64,000 bases of DNA from Streptomyces alanosinicus (GTDB lineage: Bacteria; Actinomycetota; Actinomycetes; Streptomycetales; Streptomycetaceae): contig NZ_BMVG01000026.1 of the NCBI RefSeq assembly GCF_014650595.1, forward strand, positions 1 through 64,000, written 5' to 3'. The notes below the pieces were generated by a model, which was given only the letters and a program-made list of their open reading frames with translations, was not told the DNA's origin and searched no databases. Below, piece by piece: positions 35,460-44,144 of this stretch (positions within the stretch are counted from its first letter, which is position 1; each line of letters opens with the position of its first letter). Made by a program: the position numbers and the translations under genes.

Positions 35460-36317
35460 ATGGCGACGAGGGGAAGAGCTGTGGGGGAACAGCCTGCGTC
35501 CAGGCAGGGCAGCGGCCGGGAAGCGGACTTAGGACAGGACAGGCCGCACAGCGCCCGGATCTACGACTACTACCTCGGCGGGAAGACGAACTACGCCGTG
35601 GACCGCGAGGCGGCGCAAGCGACCATCCGCGTCTTCCCAGCCGTCGAGGTGGGCGCCCGCGCGAACCGCGCCTACATGCACCGGGCCGCCCACTACCTGG
35701 CTCGCCAAGGGGTGTGCCAATTCATCGACGTGGGGACCGGGATACCGGCGGCGCCCAATCTCCACCAGGTAGTCCAGGAAGTGGCGCCGCAGGCGACGGT
35801 CGTCTACGCGGACAACGACCCGATCGTGAAGGTCTATGCCGACGAACTGCTGGGCGGGACGCCCGAGGGCTCCACTTGTTACGTCGAAGCCGACGCGACG
35901 GAGCCCGGCAGGGTGCTGCAGGCCGTTGAGGAGACCGGGACCGTCGATCTACGCCGGCCGGTGGCCCTGCTCCTGCACGCTGTGCTGCCCTTCATCACCG
36001 ACGACGATCCCCACCGCATCGTCAGCCGGCTCCTGGAGCCGCTAGTACCGGGCTCGTACCTGAGCCTGACGCACTGGACCGGCGACTTCGAGCCGAAGGC
36101 CTGGGCAGGAGTCATCGACGCCTACCGGCAGCGAGGAACCCAGGCCCGGGTACGCACCCGCGCCGAAGTACTGCGCTTCTTCAACGGACTGCAACTTGTC
36201 GACCCGGGACTGGTCGTCGCCCATCGCTGGCGACCCGAACCCGGCAGCGACACATCCACGGTGACGGACGGCCAGGTATCGCTCTACGCCGGTGTCGGCC
36301 GCAAACCAAAGACGTAA
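35460..36317 (+). CDS. SAM-dependent methyltransferase of the Streptomyces Methyltransf_19 type
   Basis: A 285-residue protein. Signature stretches are ARIYDYYLGGKTNYAVDREA (about residues 33-52), the SAM-binding FIDVGTGIPAAPN, the acidic VVYADNDPIV and ALLLHAVLPFITDDDPHRIV. These match the large actinomycete methyltransferase family found next to DUF397 and XRE genes, whose substrates are not established. ATG 35460 has only a weak upstream GGGGTG; the frame is open to 35409. The gene is convergent with the XRE regulator, with 13 nt between stops. Confidence 0.85.
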   Translation: MATRGRAVGEQPASRQGSGREADLGQDRPHSARIYDYYLGGKTNYAVDREAAQATIRVFPAVEVGARANRAYMHRAAHYLARQGVCQFIDVGTGIPAAPNLHQVVQEVAPQATVVYADNDPIVKVYADELLGGTPEGSTCYVEADATEPGRVLQAVEETGTVDLRRPVALLLHAVLPFITDDDPHRIVSRLLEPLVPGSYLSLTHWTGDFEPKAWAGVIDAYRQRGTQARVRTRAEVLRFFNGLQLVDPGLVVAHRWRPEPGSDTSTVTDGQVSLYAGVGRKPKT

Positions 36318-36330
36318 CGCAGGCGCCACC

Positions 36331-37263
36331 TCAGCGGTAGTAGCTCGAGCTCACCAGGTCCTTCAGCCGCTGGACCGACCGCTGAGGGGACAACGACGCC
36401 CCGCGCAGACGGTCGAACGCCTTCTTACGCTTGTCGACCTGTTCCTCGTCCTGGAAGATCAACCCGCCGTCGAAGATCTCCGAGTACGCGATGTCAGGGA
36501 GGATCCGCGCGGAGAACTCCCAGATCGTGGTGGAACCGATGTGCACCGGAAGGTCGTAGCGGTCCTGTTGCGCTATGCGGATCAGATAGCGTGGGCTGCT
36601 CGCCAGGTCGATCAGGTGCTCCAGTTGCTGCTGCATGACCTGCGGTGTCCCGTACCGGCGCTTGAGCGAACCTTCGTCGATGACGCAGATGAGCTTCTTG
36701 TCTTCGCCGGCTGACCGGAAACGCTGCTGGCGCTCCATCCTCAGATCGACCAGGGCCTGGCGATGCTGCACCTCTGCGCTGCCGCCGGCGATCACCGCAC
36801 GTGCGTAACTCTCCGTCTGCACCAGGCCAGGAAGCTGCAGGGGCTCGTATATCCGGATCCGCTGCGCCATGTCCTCGAAGCTCACCACCGCCTGCAGATG
36901 CTTCGAGGCCACTCCCGACCAGGACTGCCACCACGGCTGCTGATTAGCCTCCTGCGCCAGCTCCCGCAGCTGGGCCTGCTCCAGCGGGTCCGTGACCTGG
37001 TAGATGGCGAAGAACCGGGCCAGGTCCTGCTCCTTGAACTGGTGCTGCCCGGTCTCGATACGGCTCACCTTTGACTTCGATGCCCCCAGCAGCCGCGCGA
37101 CCTCCTCCTGCTTCAGACCGATCGTCGTGCGACGCGCACACAAGGCATTGCCCAGCACCATCCGCTGCGCGGACGGAACGATCTCGTCCCTGATGTAGCG
37201 AACGCGACGGCCCGACTTCAGCGGATCACCGGAAGCCGCAGCGCCAGCCGACCCCTGGACCAC
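36331..37263 (-). CDS. XRE regulator with DUF5753 domain
   Basis: A 310-residue protein from GTG 37263 (AAGGAGAG upstream). The HTH lies at about 45-90 (TIGLKQEEVARLLGASKSKV, SRIETGQHQF). The DUF5753 effector domain follows (YEPLQLPGLVQTESYARAVI, VVDE-like CVIDEGSLKRRYG, HIGSTTIWEFS). This family represses or activates adjacent DUF397 genes in Streptomyces. A frame extension to 37350 is less likely than the GTG. Confidence 0.87.
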   Translation of the reverse strand: MVQGSAGAAASGDPLKSGRRVRYIRDEIVPSAQRMVLGNALCARRTTIGLKQEEVARLLGASKSKVSRIETGQHQFKEQDLARFFAIYQVTDPLEQAQLRELAQEANQQPWWQSWSGVASKHLQAVVSFEDMAQRIRIYEPLQLPGLVQTESYARAVIAGGSAEVQHRQALVDLRMERQQRFRSAGEDKKLICVIDEGSLKRRYGTPQVMQQQLEHLIDLASSPRYLIRIAQQDRYDLPVHIGSTTIWEFSARILPDIAYSEIFDGGLIFQDEEQVDKRKKAFDRLRGASLSPQRSVQRLKDLVSSSYYR

Positions 37264-37879
37264 TGTCTCTCCTTGCACACGGTGAGCATGACGGCGCTCA
37301 TCGTGCACGACCGCTACGGCAGACAAGATGGAATCGGAAGAATATTCCACTTCGGATCATGAAATCGGCTGAAAACCGATCAACATAGGGGAAGAAACCG
37401 TCTCATGGGCGGCGGGCAACAGGCCTTTCTGGCGCGCCCCATCACGGCATGGGCGAGGTCGACGACGATCGAGCCGACGAACATACAGACAGAATCGAGC
37501 ACACACCAGATGGCCACGGAGGTCGTGATGAACGCCGTCGGGCTGTCTGCGATCGTGCGAGATGGATGATCCACGCGAGGATGAGGACGCTCACTCCAAT
37601 CCAGGGCCTGCGACGCTGGGACGACCGGGCCAGCCAACCGGGTCTTCGATAGTGCCCGGGCCGCAGGCGCCCTGGCGATCGCCTGTGGGGCGCTGCCGGG
37701 ACGGGCCCTGCCGAGGACTCCGTGGTCGTTTCAGAGCGGGACCCGGCGGCCTGATTCGACGACGACTCCGGCGCAGAGACGGTGGGCCGATGAATCGCCC
37801 GCAACGTCCAGGTGCCGCGTAGCGCGATCCAGATCTGGTTCAGGCATCACGGGATCGTCCGCGCGAGCGCGACCAGGGC
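37264..37879. other. Intergenic, no supported gene
   Basis: A minus frame at 37380-37637 contains one hydrophobic stretch (VAIWCVLDSVCMFVGSIVV) that could be a small membrane protein, but the start and surroundings do not support it. Otherwise nothing is visible. Confidence 0.35.
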
Positions 37880-38110
37880 GACGGTAAGTGCCGGCGGATG
37901 TCCTCCGACCTGCGGTGGAACCGGCGGATCCAGCCAAGGATGGTGTCCTCGGCCAGCCCCAGACGGGCGGTGACCTGACGGTGCCCCGTCCCGAGGCCGC
38001 CATCTCCAGCCCAGCTCCGATTAGCTCGGCCGTTGCATCCGCTGCGGCCCCGTCATCTCCGGCAGCAGCACGTGCGTGACCTGGCTGCCCGTACAACGCG
38101 AGCGACGAGG
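37880..38110 (-). pseudogene. Degenerate DUF6431-like HTH protein
   Basis: Pieces in two minus frames read TGSQVTHVLLPEMT, ELIGAGLEMAASG and, after a frameshift, GHRQVTARLGLAEDTILGWI with RRFHRRSEDIRRHL. This order (a THVLLP box followed by an HTH) fits the DUF6431 proteins often found beside actinomycete integrases and transposases. No continuous frame remains. Confidence 0.5.
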
Positions 38111-38179
38111 ACGTGCGAACAGCGGGATCCGAGATCACAACGGATCCCGCGCGGCCGGCACCCCCTCCAGCCGGGCGCC

Positions 38180-38386
38180 GCCAGCGACTCCGACTCCGGG
38201 CTGTTCCCCCGGCGCGCGTTCTTCCTCCTGGCCCACGACCGCGACCAGCAGCCTCACGGGCCCTACTCCGTAGGCGCCCCCGGCGAAGCCGTCGACCCCC
38301 GCACCATCCAACCGGGCAAAGTCGGCGCCAAGACACCACGCTCCCAGAGGTCCCAGGCAGTGCAGATAGCACCAGCCGGCCGTTAG
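38180..38386 (+). pseudogene. Fragment resembling DUF6009-type plasmid protein
   Basis: The plus frame gives RRAFFLLAHDRDQQPHGPYS, VGAPGEAVDPRTIQPGKVG and AKTPR, a coherent ~55-residue stretch without a start, ending at 38386. It resembles a small family seen on Streptomyces plasmids; the identity is tentative. Confidence 0.35.
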
Positions 38387-38411
38387 GGCACATCAGGATG
38401 ACCGTGTGAGA

Positions 38412-38621
38412 CGGGACTGAAGGGACCGACGCATCGAGACGGCCGCGAGGGGCCCACGAAACGTCCCCACCGGGGTCGATCTGTATGCCGGACTTTCAGT
38501 CCCGTCAGTCCCGCGATTATGCGGATAGCATGTCTGACCTGCTGTTCTCGCTATCTGTTCACCTGCCCTCGTGGCCACTTGCGTACCCTGTCCGGGACCT
38601 ACGGGACTGACGGGACCGAAA
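38412..38621. repeat. GGGACTGACGGGAC repeats, two orientations
   Basis: CGGGACTGAAGGGACCGA at 38412, TTTCAGTCCCGTCAGTCCCG at 38493 (inverted) and CGGGACTGACGGGACCGAAA at 38602. The second and third are inverted copies matching at 19 of 20 positions. The spacer DNA is comparatively AT-rich. They lie upstream of small phage/plasmid-type genes, so they may be operators or replication iterons. Confidence 0.5.
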
Positions 38622-38758
38622 CTTCGCCATATGTCGGTAGGGAATCGGTGATGGCCGTGCCACTACATGCCCGAGCACGTCGCGCGTGACCTCGCCTACC
38701 GGCCGGCCCGGGCCCACCGCGAGGCGATCGTCACCGAGGGCATCCCCGACCCGTCGGC

Positions 38759-39007
38759 GTTCGCTGCCCGCACTGCCACGCGCAGCCCGACCAGCCGTGC
38801 CAGAGCGGATACCGGCGCAACGGTAAGGGCTGCCGCGCTCTGTCCGGCGTTCACCCCTCTCGCATCGAGGCCCTGATCGCCCAACTCGACCCCACCGACG
38901 ACGAGCAGGCCAAGGCCGAGCAAGTCCACCTCGCTCGCCTCAAGTGCCAGCCGCCCGCACCGCGCGAGACCCGCGCCCGCCACACCTCGGGAGGAAACCG
39001 CCGATGA
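38759..39007 (+). pseudogene. Small zinc-finger protein remnant
   Basis: The frame from 38759 gives VRCPHCHAQPDQPCQS, then a charged helix (ALIAQLDPTDDEQAKAEQ), ending at TGA 39005-39007 and overlapping the next ATG (ATGA). CxxCHA..PC proteins of this size are frequent in actinophages and integrative elements. The N-terminus seems to lie in another frame (GIPDPSAF, to 38667), so a frameshift near 38755 probably broke it. Confidence 0.45.
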
Positions 39008-39273
39008 CTCCCGCAGTCGCACGCGCAGTGATCGCCGCCCACCTGACCGATGCCCTCGACGTACACCCCCACGTCGCCACGCTCACCGCGGCCGAGCTGC
39101 TCGACCGCCTCGCCATCGAGGGATGGGAGATCAACACCACCCGGCACGCGCGAGCGGTCGCGCCTCGCGCGCGGGAGACCCGCGGCGCTCGGCGCCTCGT
39201 CGCTCGCCTGCTTTCCCGGCGCGTACTTCGCGTTCGTCGTCTTGCGCACGAAGAACCGAGGGCCGCCCGATGA
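39004..39273 (+). CDS. Small phage/plasmid-type protein, C-terminus possibly altered
   Basis: An 89-residue frame starting at ATG 39004, overlapping the zinc-finger remnant. The first ~50 residues (AVIAAHLTDALDVHPHVATL, ELLDRLAIEGWEI) look like a real small helical protein seen in actinophage-type gene strings. The Arg-rich remainder after residue 55 looks like read-through of a disrupted tail. Role unknown. Confidence 0.4.
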   Translation: MTPAVARAVIAAHLTDALDVHPHVATLTAAELLDRLAIEGWEINTTRHARAVAPRARETRGARRLVARLLSRRVLRVRRLAHEEPRAAR

Positions 39274-39548
39274 CCGCTGACCACGTCACCACGCCGGCTC
39301 GACCCGGGCCTGCTGTGCCGGCACCCGACGGGCTGCCGCGGCGCCTGCCCGCTCGACCTCGGCTCCGTCCTGGTCGAGTCAGGTCGGGCGGGGGAGGCCG
39401 CCAGGTGGAGAGCTGGACCGGCTGTGGTGGGAGCGGTGTCGGGAAGCGGCGTGACTCGCACAGCCAGCCGCTGGGCAGCCGGTCACCAGCTGACGGCGAG
39501 AGGCCCCGTCGGCTGCTTCCATGCAAGTGGCCGACGGGGCTAATGACG

Positions 39549-42040
39549 GCGAACAGAAGACGACCGCCATCTCATCTTCGAGTGGCTCGGCAGGTTCGAG
39601 CCGGAGTTGCGATCCCCGGCCGTCCCGGAAGACGATCGCCATTCGGGCAGCGACTGGGCGACGGTCTGGTATCCGAGGTTGCGATCCTCGGCCGTCCCGG
39701 AAGACAACCGCCATTCTCCCTCCGCCCGATCGGTGTCCGCCTGCTTCTCACGTTGCGATCCTCGGCCGTCTCGGAAGACGACCGCCATCTGCACCAGCGC
39801 GGCCATCGCCGCGGGCCCGGAGTCGTTGCGATCCTCGGCCGTCTCGGAAGACGACCGCCATGTTCGCGCTCTCCACGATCCGCAGCACGGCCAGAGCGTT
39901 GCGATCCTCGGCCGTCCCGGAAGACGACCGCCATGACCGGCTCGGGCTGCTGCTGATGGTGCTGTCCTCGTTGCGATCCTCGGCCGTCCCGGAAGACGAC
40001 CGCCATGTGGTGCTCGTGCCGTGGTCGACAGGACCGGGCACGGTTGCGATCCTCGGCCGTCCCGGAAGACGACCGCCATCACCGGGTTCACTGGCACGGG
40101 CACGGGTGGTGTGGCGTTGCGATCCTCGGCCGTCTCGGAAGACGACCGCCATCCTCCGGCATCGACGTGATGCGGCGCAGCTCTGCGTTGCGATCCCCGG
40201 CCGTCCCGGAAGACGACCGCCATGTCTGCCTGGTCGTCGTGCTGGTCCTGGTCACGCGTTGCGATCCTCGGCCGTCCCGGAAGACAACCGCCATGGGCGT
40301 CGGCAGGGTTGGCGCGGTCGTCCCACCCGAAGTTGCGATCCCCGGCGGTCTCGGAAGACGACCGCCATCAGGGCGTAGTCTCACCTGCACCACCAGTACA
40401 AAGTGTTGCGATCCTCGGCCGTCTCGGAAGACGACCGCCATCGGCGGGGGTGCGCGAGCGGCCCGCGACGCAGTGGAGGTTGCGATCCTCGGCCGTCTCG
40501 GAAGACGACCGCCATGACTGGGTCTGGCCGCTGCACGTCGCGCTGCGGGAGTTGCGATCCTCGGCCGTCTCGGAAGACGACCGCCATCCGGTCACGTAGA
40601 CGCTGCGCATCACCAGCACGGCGTTGCGATCCTCGGCCGTCTCGGAAGACGACCGCCATGGGGTAGCTCGTCGCCACCGAGTCCCAGCCGTCGATGTTGC
40701 GATCCTCGGCCGTCCCGGAAGACGACCGCCATCACCGGCCCTGCCTGGCCATGCACCCAGCTATCAGGGTTGCGATCCTCGGCCGTCCCGGAAGACGACC
40801 GCCATCACCTCCGCGCGGTCGTCCGAGGCGAGGACGTCGAAGTTGCGATCCTCGACCGTCCCGGAAGACGACCGCCATCCAGCAGATCCGCGTCGTGGAG
40901 GAGACCGACGCCTGGTTGCGATCCTCGGCCGTCCCGGAAGACGACCGCCATTGCAGTCCGGTGCCGACAAGATGACCAACCCGCCGTTGCGATCCTCGGC
41001 CGTCCCGGAAGACGACCGCCATCTGGGCAATGCGGTGCTGCCACACGGCGTTCTGGACGTTGCGATCCTCGGCCGTCCCGGAAGACGACCGCCATTGCTA
41101 GGGGGCCTCCCACAGCGAGTCCACCTTGACAGTTGCGATCCTCGGCCGTCCCGGAAGACGACCGCCATCACACAGCGCCCGACCTGGGTCACGAGGGTCT
41201 ACCGGTTGCGATCCTCGGCCGTCCCGGAAGACAACCGCCATTGGTCGTGTGCTCGACCAGTAGCGCGCCGCCATCGAGTTGCGATCCTCGGCCGTCCCGG
41301 AAGACGACCGCCATCCTCATGCACCCGTTTTCCGAGTGGCACGGCGAATGGTTGCGATCCTCGGCCGTCCCGGAAGACGACCGCCATGGCCACACCCGCG
41401 CTGACGGTGGTCGCGGTGCCGGGGTTGCGATCCTCGGCCGTCCCGGAAGACGACCGCCATGCCCTCGCGATCGGGGGTGTCTCGTGGCGCTGAGGTTGCG
41501 ATCCTCGGCCGTCCCGGAAGACGACCGCCATTCCGGCCCGGCATCGGCAGCGGACGCACCCGCGAGGTTGCGATCCTCGGCCGTCCCGGAAGACGACCGC
41601 CATTAGTCCAGGACGTTGCGCGACATCGCGCTCAGGTCGTTGCGATCCTCGGCCGTCCCGGAAGACGACCGCCATCTCCACGTTCCGCCCGGCCCGGTGG
41701 GCGAATCCGCGTTGCGATCCTCGGCCGTCCCGGAAGACGACCGCCATGCGCACAGCATGACGGCGAGGCCGACGAACAGCGGGGTTGCGATCCTCGGCCG
41801 TCCCGGAAGACGACCGCCATCCGCGGACCTGATCGAGCATGCCGCGCCCGTACGGCGTTGCGATCCTCGGCCGTCCCGGAAGACGACCGCCATGCGCGAT
41901 CCCCCGAGCCTGCGCGAAGGCGATCAGCGCGTTGCGATCCTCGGCCGTCCCGGAAGACGACCGCCATCCCGAAGGCCCTGCGGGAGGACACCGAGGGCTT
42001 CGTGTTGCGATCCTCGGCCGTCCCGGAAGACGACCGCCAT
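39549..42040 (-). CRISPR. CRISPR array A: 34 full 37-nt repeats, minus-oriented
   Basis: Full repeats run from 39606-39642 to 42004-42040 at ~70-75-nt steps (37-nt repeat, spacers about 34-37 nt), plus one broken repeat at 39549-39571. On plus each reads GTTGCGATCCTCGGCCGTCC then CGGAAGACGACCGCCAT; the biological sense is probably the reverse, ending GGATCGCAAC, like other repeats ending ATTGNRAC. Variants cluster at the left: GTCTCGG for GTCCCGG in the repeats at 39752, 39825, 40116 and 40332-40659, and the most decayed copies are leftmost. Decay on the left and a leader on the right (42041-42130) agree that it is transcribed leftward. No cas genes are in the window. Confidence 0.92.
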
Positions 42041-42130
42041 TGCTGACTGACCAGCCAGGTCACTGTAGTTGATGCTTCTTGGAAAGCCGTTGAGGTAAGA
42101 AAAATAGGGCAAATAGGTTGTTCGGCTTCG
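42041..42130 (-). promoter_or_regulatory. Leader of CRISPR array A
   Basis: Directly beyond the last intact repeat the sequence turns AT-rich (AAGAAAAATAGGGCAAATAG near 42098-42117), in contrast to the surroundings. It adjoins the best-conserved end of the array, the normal leader position. Read on the minus strand it would contain the pre-crRNA promoter. Confidence 0.65.
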
Positions 42131-42559
42131 GTGCGGTTCGCGTGTTGCGTGTGCACTTGAGGTTCCGAAGCATGCTCGCGGACGTGGCGAACGCACAGGA
42201 GCGTAGTCGCAGATGTCGGCTGTCTCGCCACGTTTCTGCTTGTACGGGTCTGTTGCCGTTGGTGGCGCGTACGTTTCCGGTCCGCGGCGTTCAAGAAGAG
42301 ATTGTGCTCGGTCCTGGGGGCGGCTATATCGCAGGAACGGCCCCGTCCGGCCCCGCGCTCCGGCAGGCCCCCCGCGGCGACGCCGCCGGCCAGCTCTGGG
42401 ACGGGCTGGTCATGGTCGCCGCAACGGACGGGTCCTTCGAGCTCAAGCGAAGCCGGGACAGCAAAAGCCCACACCGCGGCCGACTCGGCAGGAAGACGAA
42501 CAACGAAACCCGAGCCCCGACCTGCGCACCTCGGCCCCGCGGGCCGCTTCGGCCGTGAA
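42131..42559. other. Intergenic, no supported gene
   Basis: A plus frame ends LWDGLVMVAATDGSFELKRS near 42450, which might be the tail of a lost gene, but no start or homologous domain is visible. Confidence 0.35.
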
Positions 42560-42577
42560 CCCGGGTCAGCCAGCGTG

Positions 42578-42735
42578 ATGTGCTCGGGCCGCGACGGTGA
42601 CGTCCTGTGCAGCCGCCAGCCCCTGCCAACCCGCAGTGTGTGCGCCCATCACCGCGTCCAGGAGCTTGCCGGGAGGGTGGCCTGATAAGCAGATGCCCGA
42701 ACGCAGCGGCTTTGATCTTGCCCAGTCTTCACTGC
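42578..42735 (+). pseudogene. Duplicate of the 3' end of the Rep-like gene
   Basis: From 42578 the frame reads MCSGRDGDVLCSRQPLPTRS and VCAHHRVQELAGRVA, ending at TGA. It matches the last ~35 residues of the 6587-8341 protein (CSGLDGGLPCSRQALPTRSV...). Nucleotide similarity continues past the stop: CCCGAACGCAGCGGCTTTGA here against CCCGAACTCAGCTGATTTGA at 8351. So a ~150-nt segment including downstream DNA was duplicated, not only a domain. Confidence 0.8.
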
Positions 42736-42848
42736 AAGGCGTGGCCCGTGGTGCATTCCGCATGCCGCGCAGCATCACCAGCGCGCCTTGCATGCTGCGC
42801 GACGCGAGCCGCCCCGCCAACCTGCTACCACCCTGCTACCCTACAAGT

Positions 42849-43106
42849 GTGACTTCCACGAAGAAGCAGACACAGGTCAGGCTGGAAGGGGACGTGCTGG
42901 AGGCCGGAAAGGCGGCCGCGCGTGCCCGCCGACTGGACTTCAACAAGTACGTGGAGCGGCTCATCATCGAGGACACCACGGGAGCCCGCGCCGCCGGCAT
43001 GGCGGCCGCCCAGCGGTTCATCGATGAGCACGGCGCGTTCCTCGACGATCTGGAACAGCAACTCGACACCCCGTACGACCAGCGGCAGCCGGGCGCCGCC
43101 GCGTGA
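42849..43106 (+). CDS. Antitoxin-like ribbon-helix-helix protein
   Basis: An 85-residue protein from GTG 42849. The N-terminal strand KQTQVRLEGDVLEAGKAAA followed by RARRLDFNKYVERLII fits a ribbon-helix-helix DNA-binding domain. The C-terminal acidic helix (RFIDEHGAFLDDLEQQL) would wrap the toxin. It overlaps the next gene by GTGA, the classic type II antitoxin-toxin arrangement. It lies between CRISPR arrays A and B. Confidence 0.75.
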   Translation: MTSTKKQTQVRLEGDVLEAGKAAARARRLDFNKYVERLIIEDTTGARAAGMAAAQRFIDEHGAFLDDLEQQLDTPYDQRQPGAAA

Positions 43107-43474
43107 TCCTTCACGTCGACGAATCCTGGATCCTCGAAGTGGCGGAACGGGCCGGCCGCCGCGACCCGGCCGCAGACGATTACGGCGTGCCCATCGCCGC
43201 CGTCGCCCGCCACCGCGGCGAACTCTTCGACACACCCGTCTACGACGGCGCCTACGCCCGCGCCGCCGCTCTCGTACACACGCTGGGCCGCTGCCGCTGG
43301 CTGGAACGCTCCAACCTCACCGTCGCCTGTGCCGTCGCGGTCATGTATCTCGAGGCCAGCAACATCCCGGTCAGCCCCACCCGTGAGCAGCTCACCGCGC
43401 TCGCCCACGAGCTGAACGATCCGCGCTGCAGCGCGGCCCGGATCGCTTCTTTCCTGCAGACCTGGAAACCCTGA
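43103..43474 (+). CDS. Doc/Fic-like toxin
   Basis: A 123-residue protein coupled to the antitoxin-like gene by a GTGA overlap. The length and helical pattern fit the Doc group: an N-terminal VDESWILEVAERAG, DYGVPIAAVARHRGELF, AAALVHTLGR and NLTVACAVAVMYLEASNI. The canonical HxFxDGNKR loop is not intact (WLERSNLTVACA at its place), so either it is a divergent member that keeps the fold, or activity is changed. Doc proteins phosphorylate EF-Tu. Toxin assignment rests on size, fold pattern and pairing. Confidence 0.65.
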   Translation: MILHVDESWILEVAERAGRRDPAADDYGVPIAAVARHRGELFDTPVYDGAYARAAALVHTLGRCRWLERSNLTVACAVAVMYLEASNIPVSPTREQLTALAHELNDPRCSAARIASFLQTWKP

Positions 43475-43519
43475 GCACCTGCTGTGCCCCTCGCAAGGGA
43501 CGAAGAGGCCCCGGAGCCC

Positions 43520-44141
43520 CCGCCTGCCGACCACTGTCCCGAAAGACGACTGCCATCTGTATGAAGGTGGCCACCGCTCCGTTGTGCTGACGGTTGCGAT
43601 CCCCGGCCGTCCCGGAAGACGACCGCCATACGGACAGCAGCTGGACGTCGGCGTCAGCGCTCTCGCCGTTGCGATCCTCGGCCGTCCCGGAAGACGACCA
43701 CCATGATCGCGCCGGCCTCGGTCACCCGGTCGGGCAGACAGTTGCAATCCTCGGCCGTCCCCGAAGACGACCGCCATGAGTGGACGCTGCGCGAGTCCGG
43801 CCTCGGTGCGCCGTTGCGATCCTCGGCCGTCCCGGAAGACGACCGCCATTCGGCGAGGTGGTGGCCTTCGTCCTCGAGCTTGACAACGTTGCGATCCTCG
43901 GCCGTCCCGGAAGACGACCGCCATCTCGAGGAGCTGGTCGGCGCCGGGCTCGTCGAGAAGTTGCGATCCTCGGCCGTCCCGGAAGACGACCGCCATGGCG
44001 ACCGGCCTGGTCGAACAGCGCGGTGCGGGAAAGTTGCGATCCTCGGCCGTCCCGGAAGACGACCGCCATAGGATCTGCTCACGGGTGAGGACCTGGCGCG
44101 GGTGGTTGCGATCCTCGGCCGTCCCGGAAGACGACCGCCAT
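43520..44141 (-). CRISPR. CRISPR array B: 8 full 37-nt repeats, minus-oriented
   Basis: Full repeats at 43593, 43668, 43741, 43813, 43888, 43960, 44033 and 44105 (37 nt each), plus a decayed copy ending at 43556. Same sequence and orientation as array A; the copies at 43668 and 43741 have single changes. The right-hand repeat ends at 44141 and is followed after only AGG by the first repeat of array C in the opposite orientation. The left end lies 45 nt after the Doc-like gene. Confidence 0.9.
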
Positions 44142-44144
44142 AGG

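Noticed and set aside
43103..43474. Reading the Doc-like protein as a Cas or CRISPR-associated protein
   Set aside because: Size, coupling to an RHH-like gene and helical pattern fit a toxin-antitoxin pair; no Cas motif is visible.
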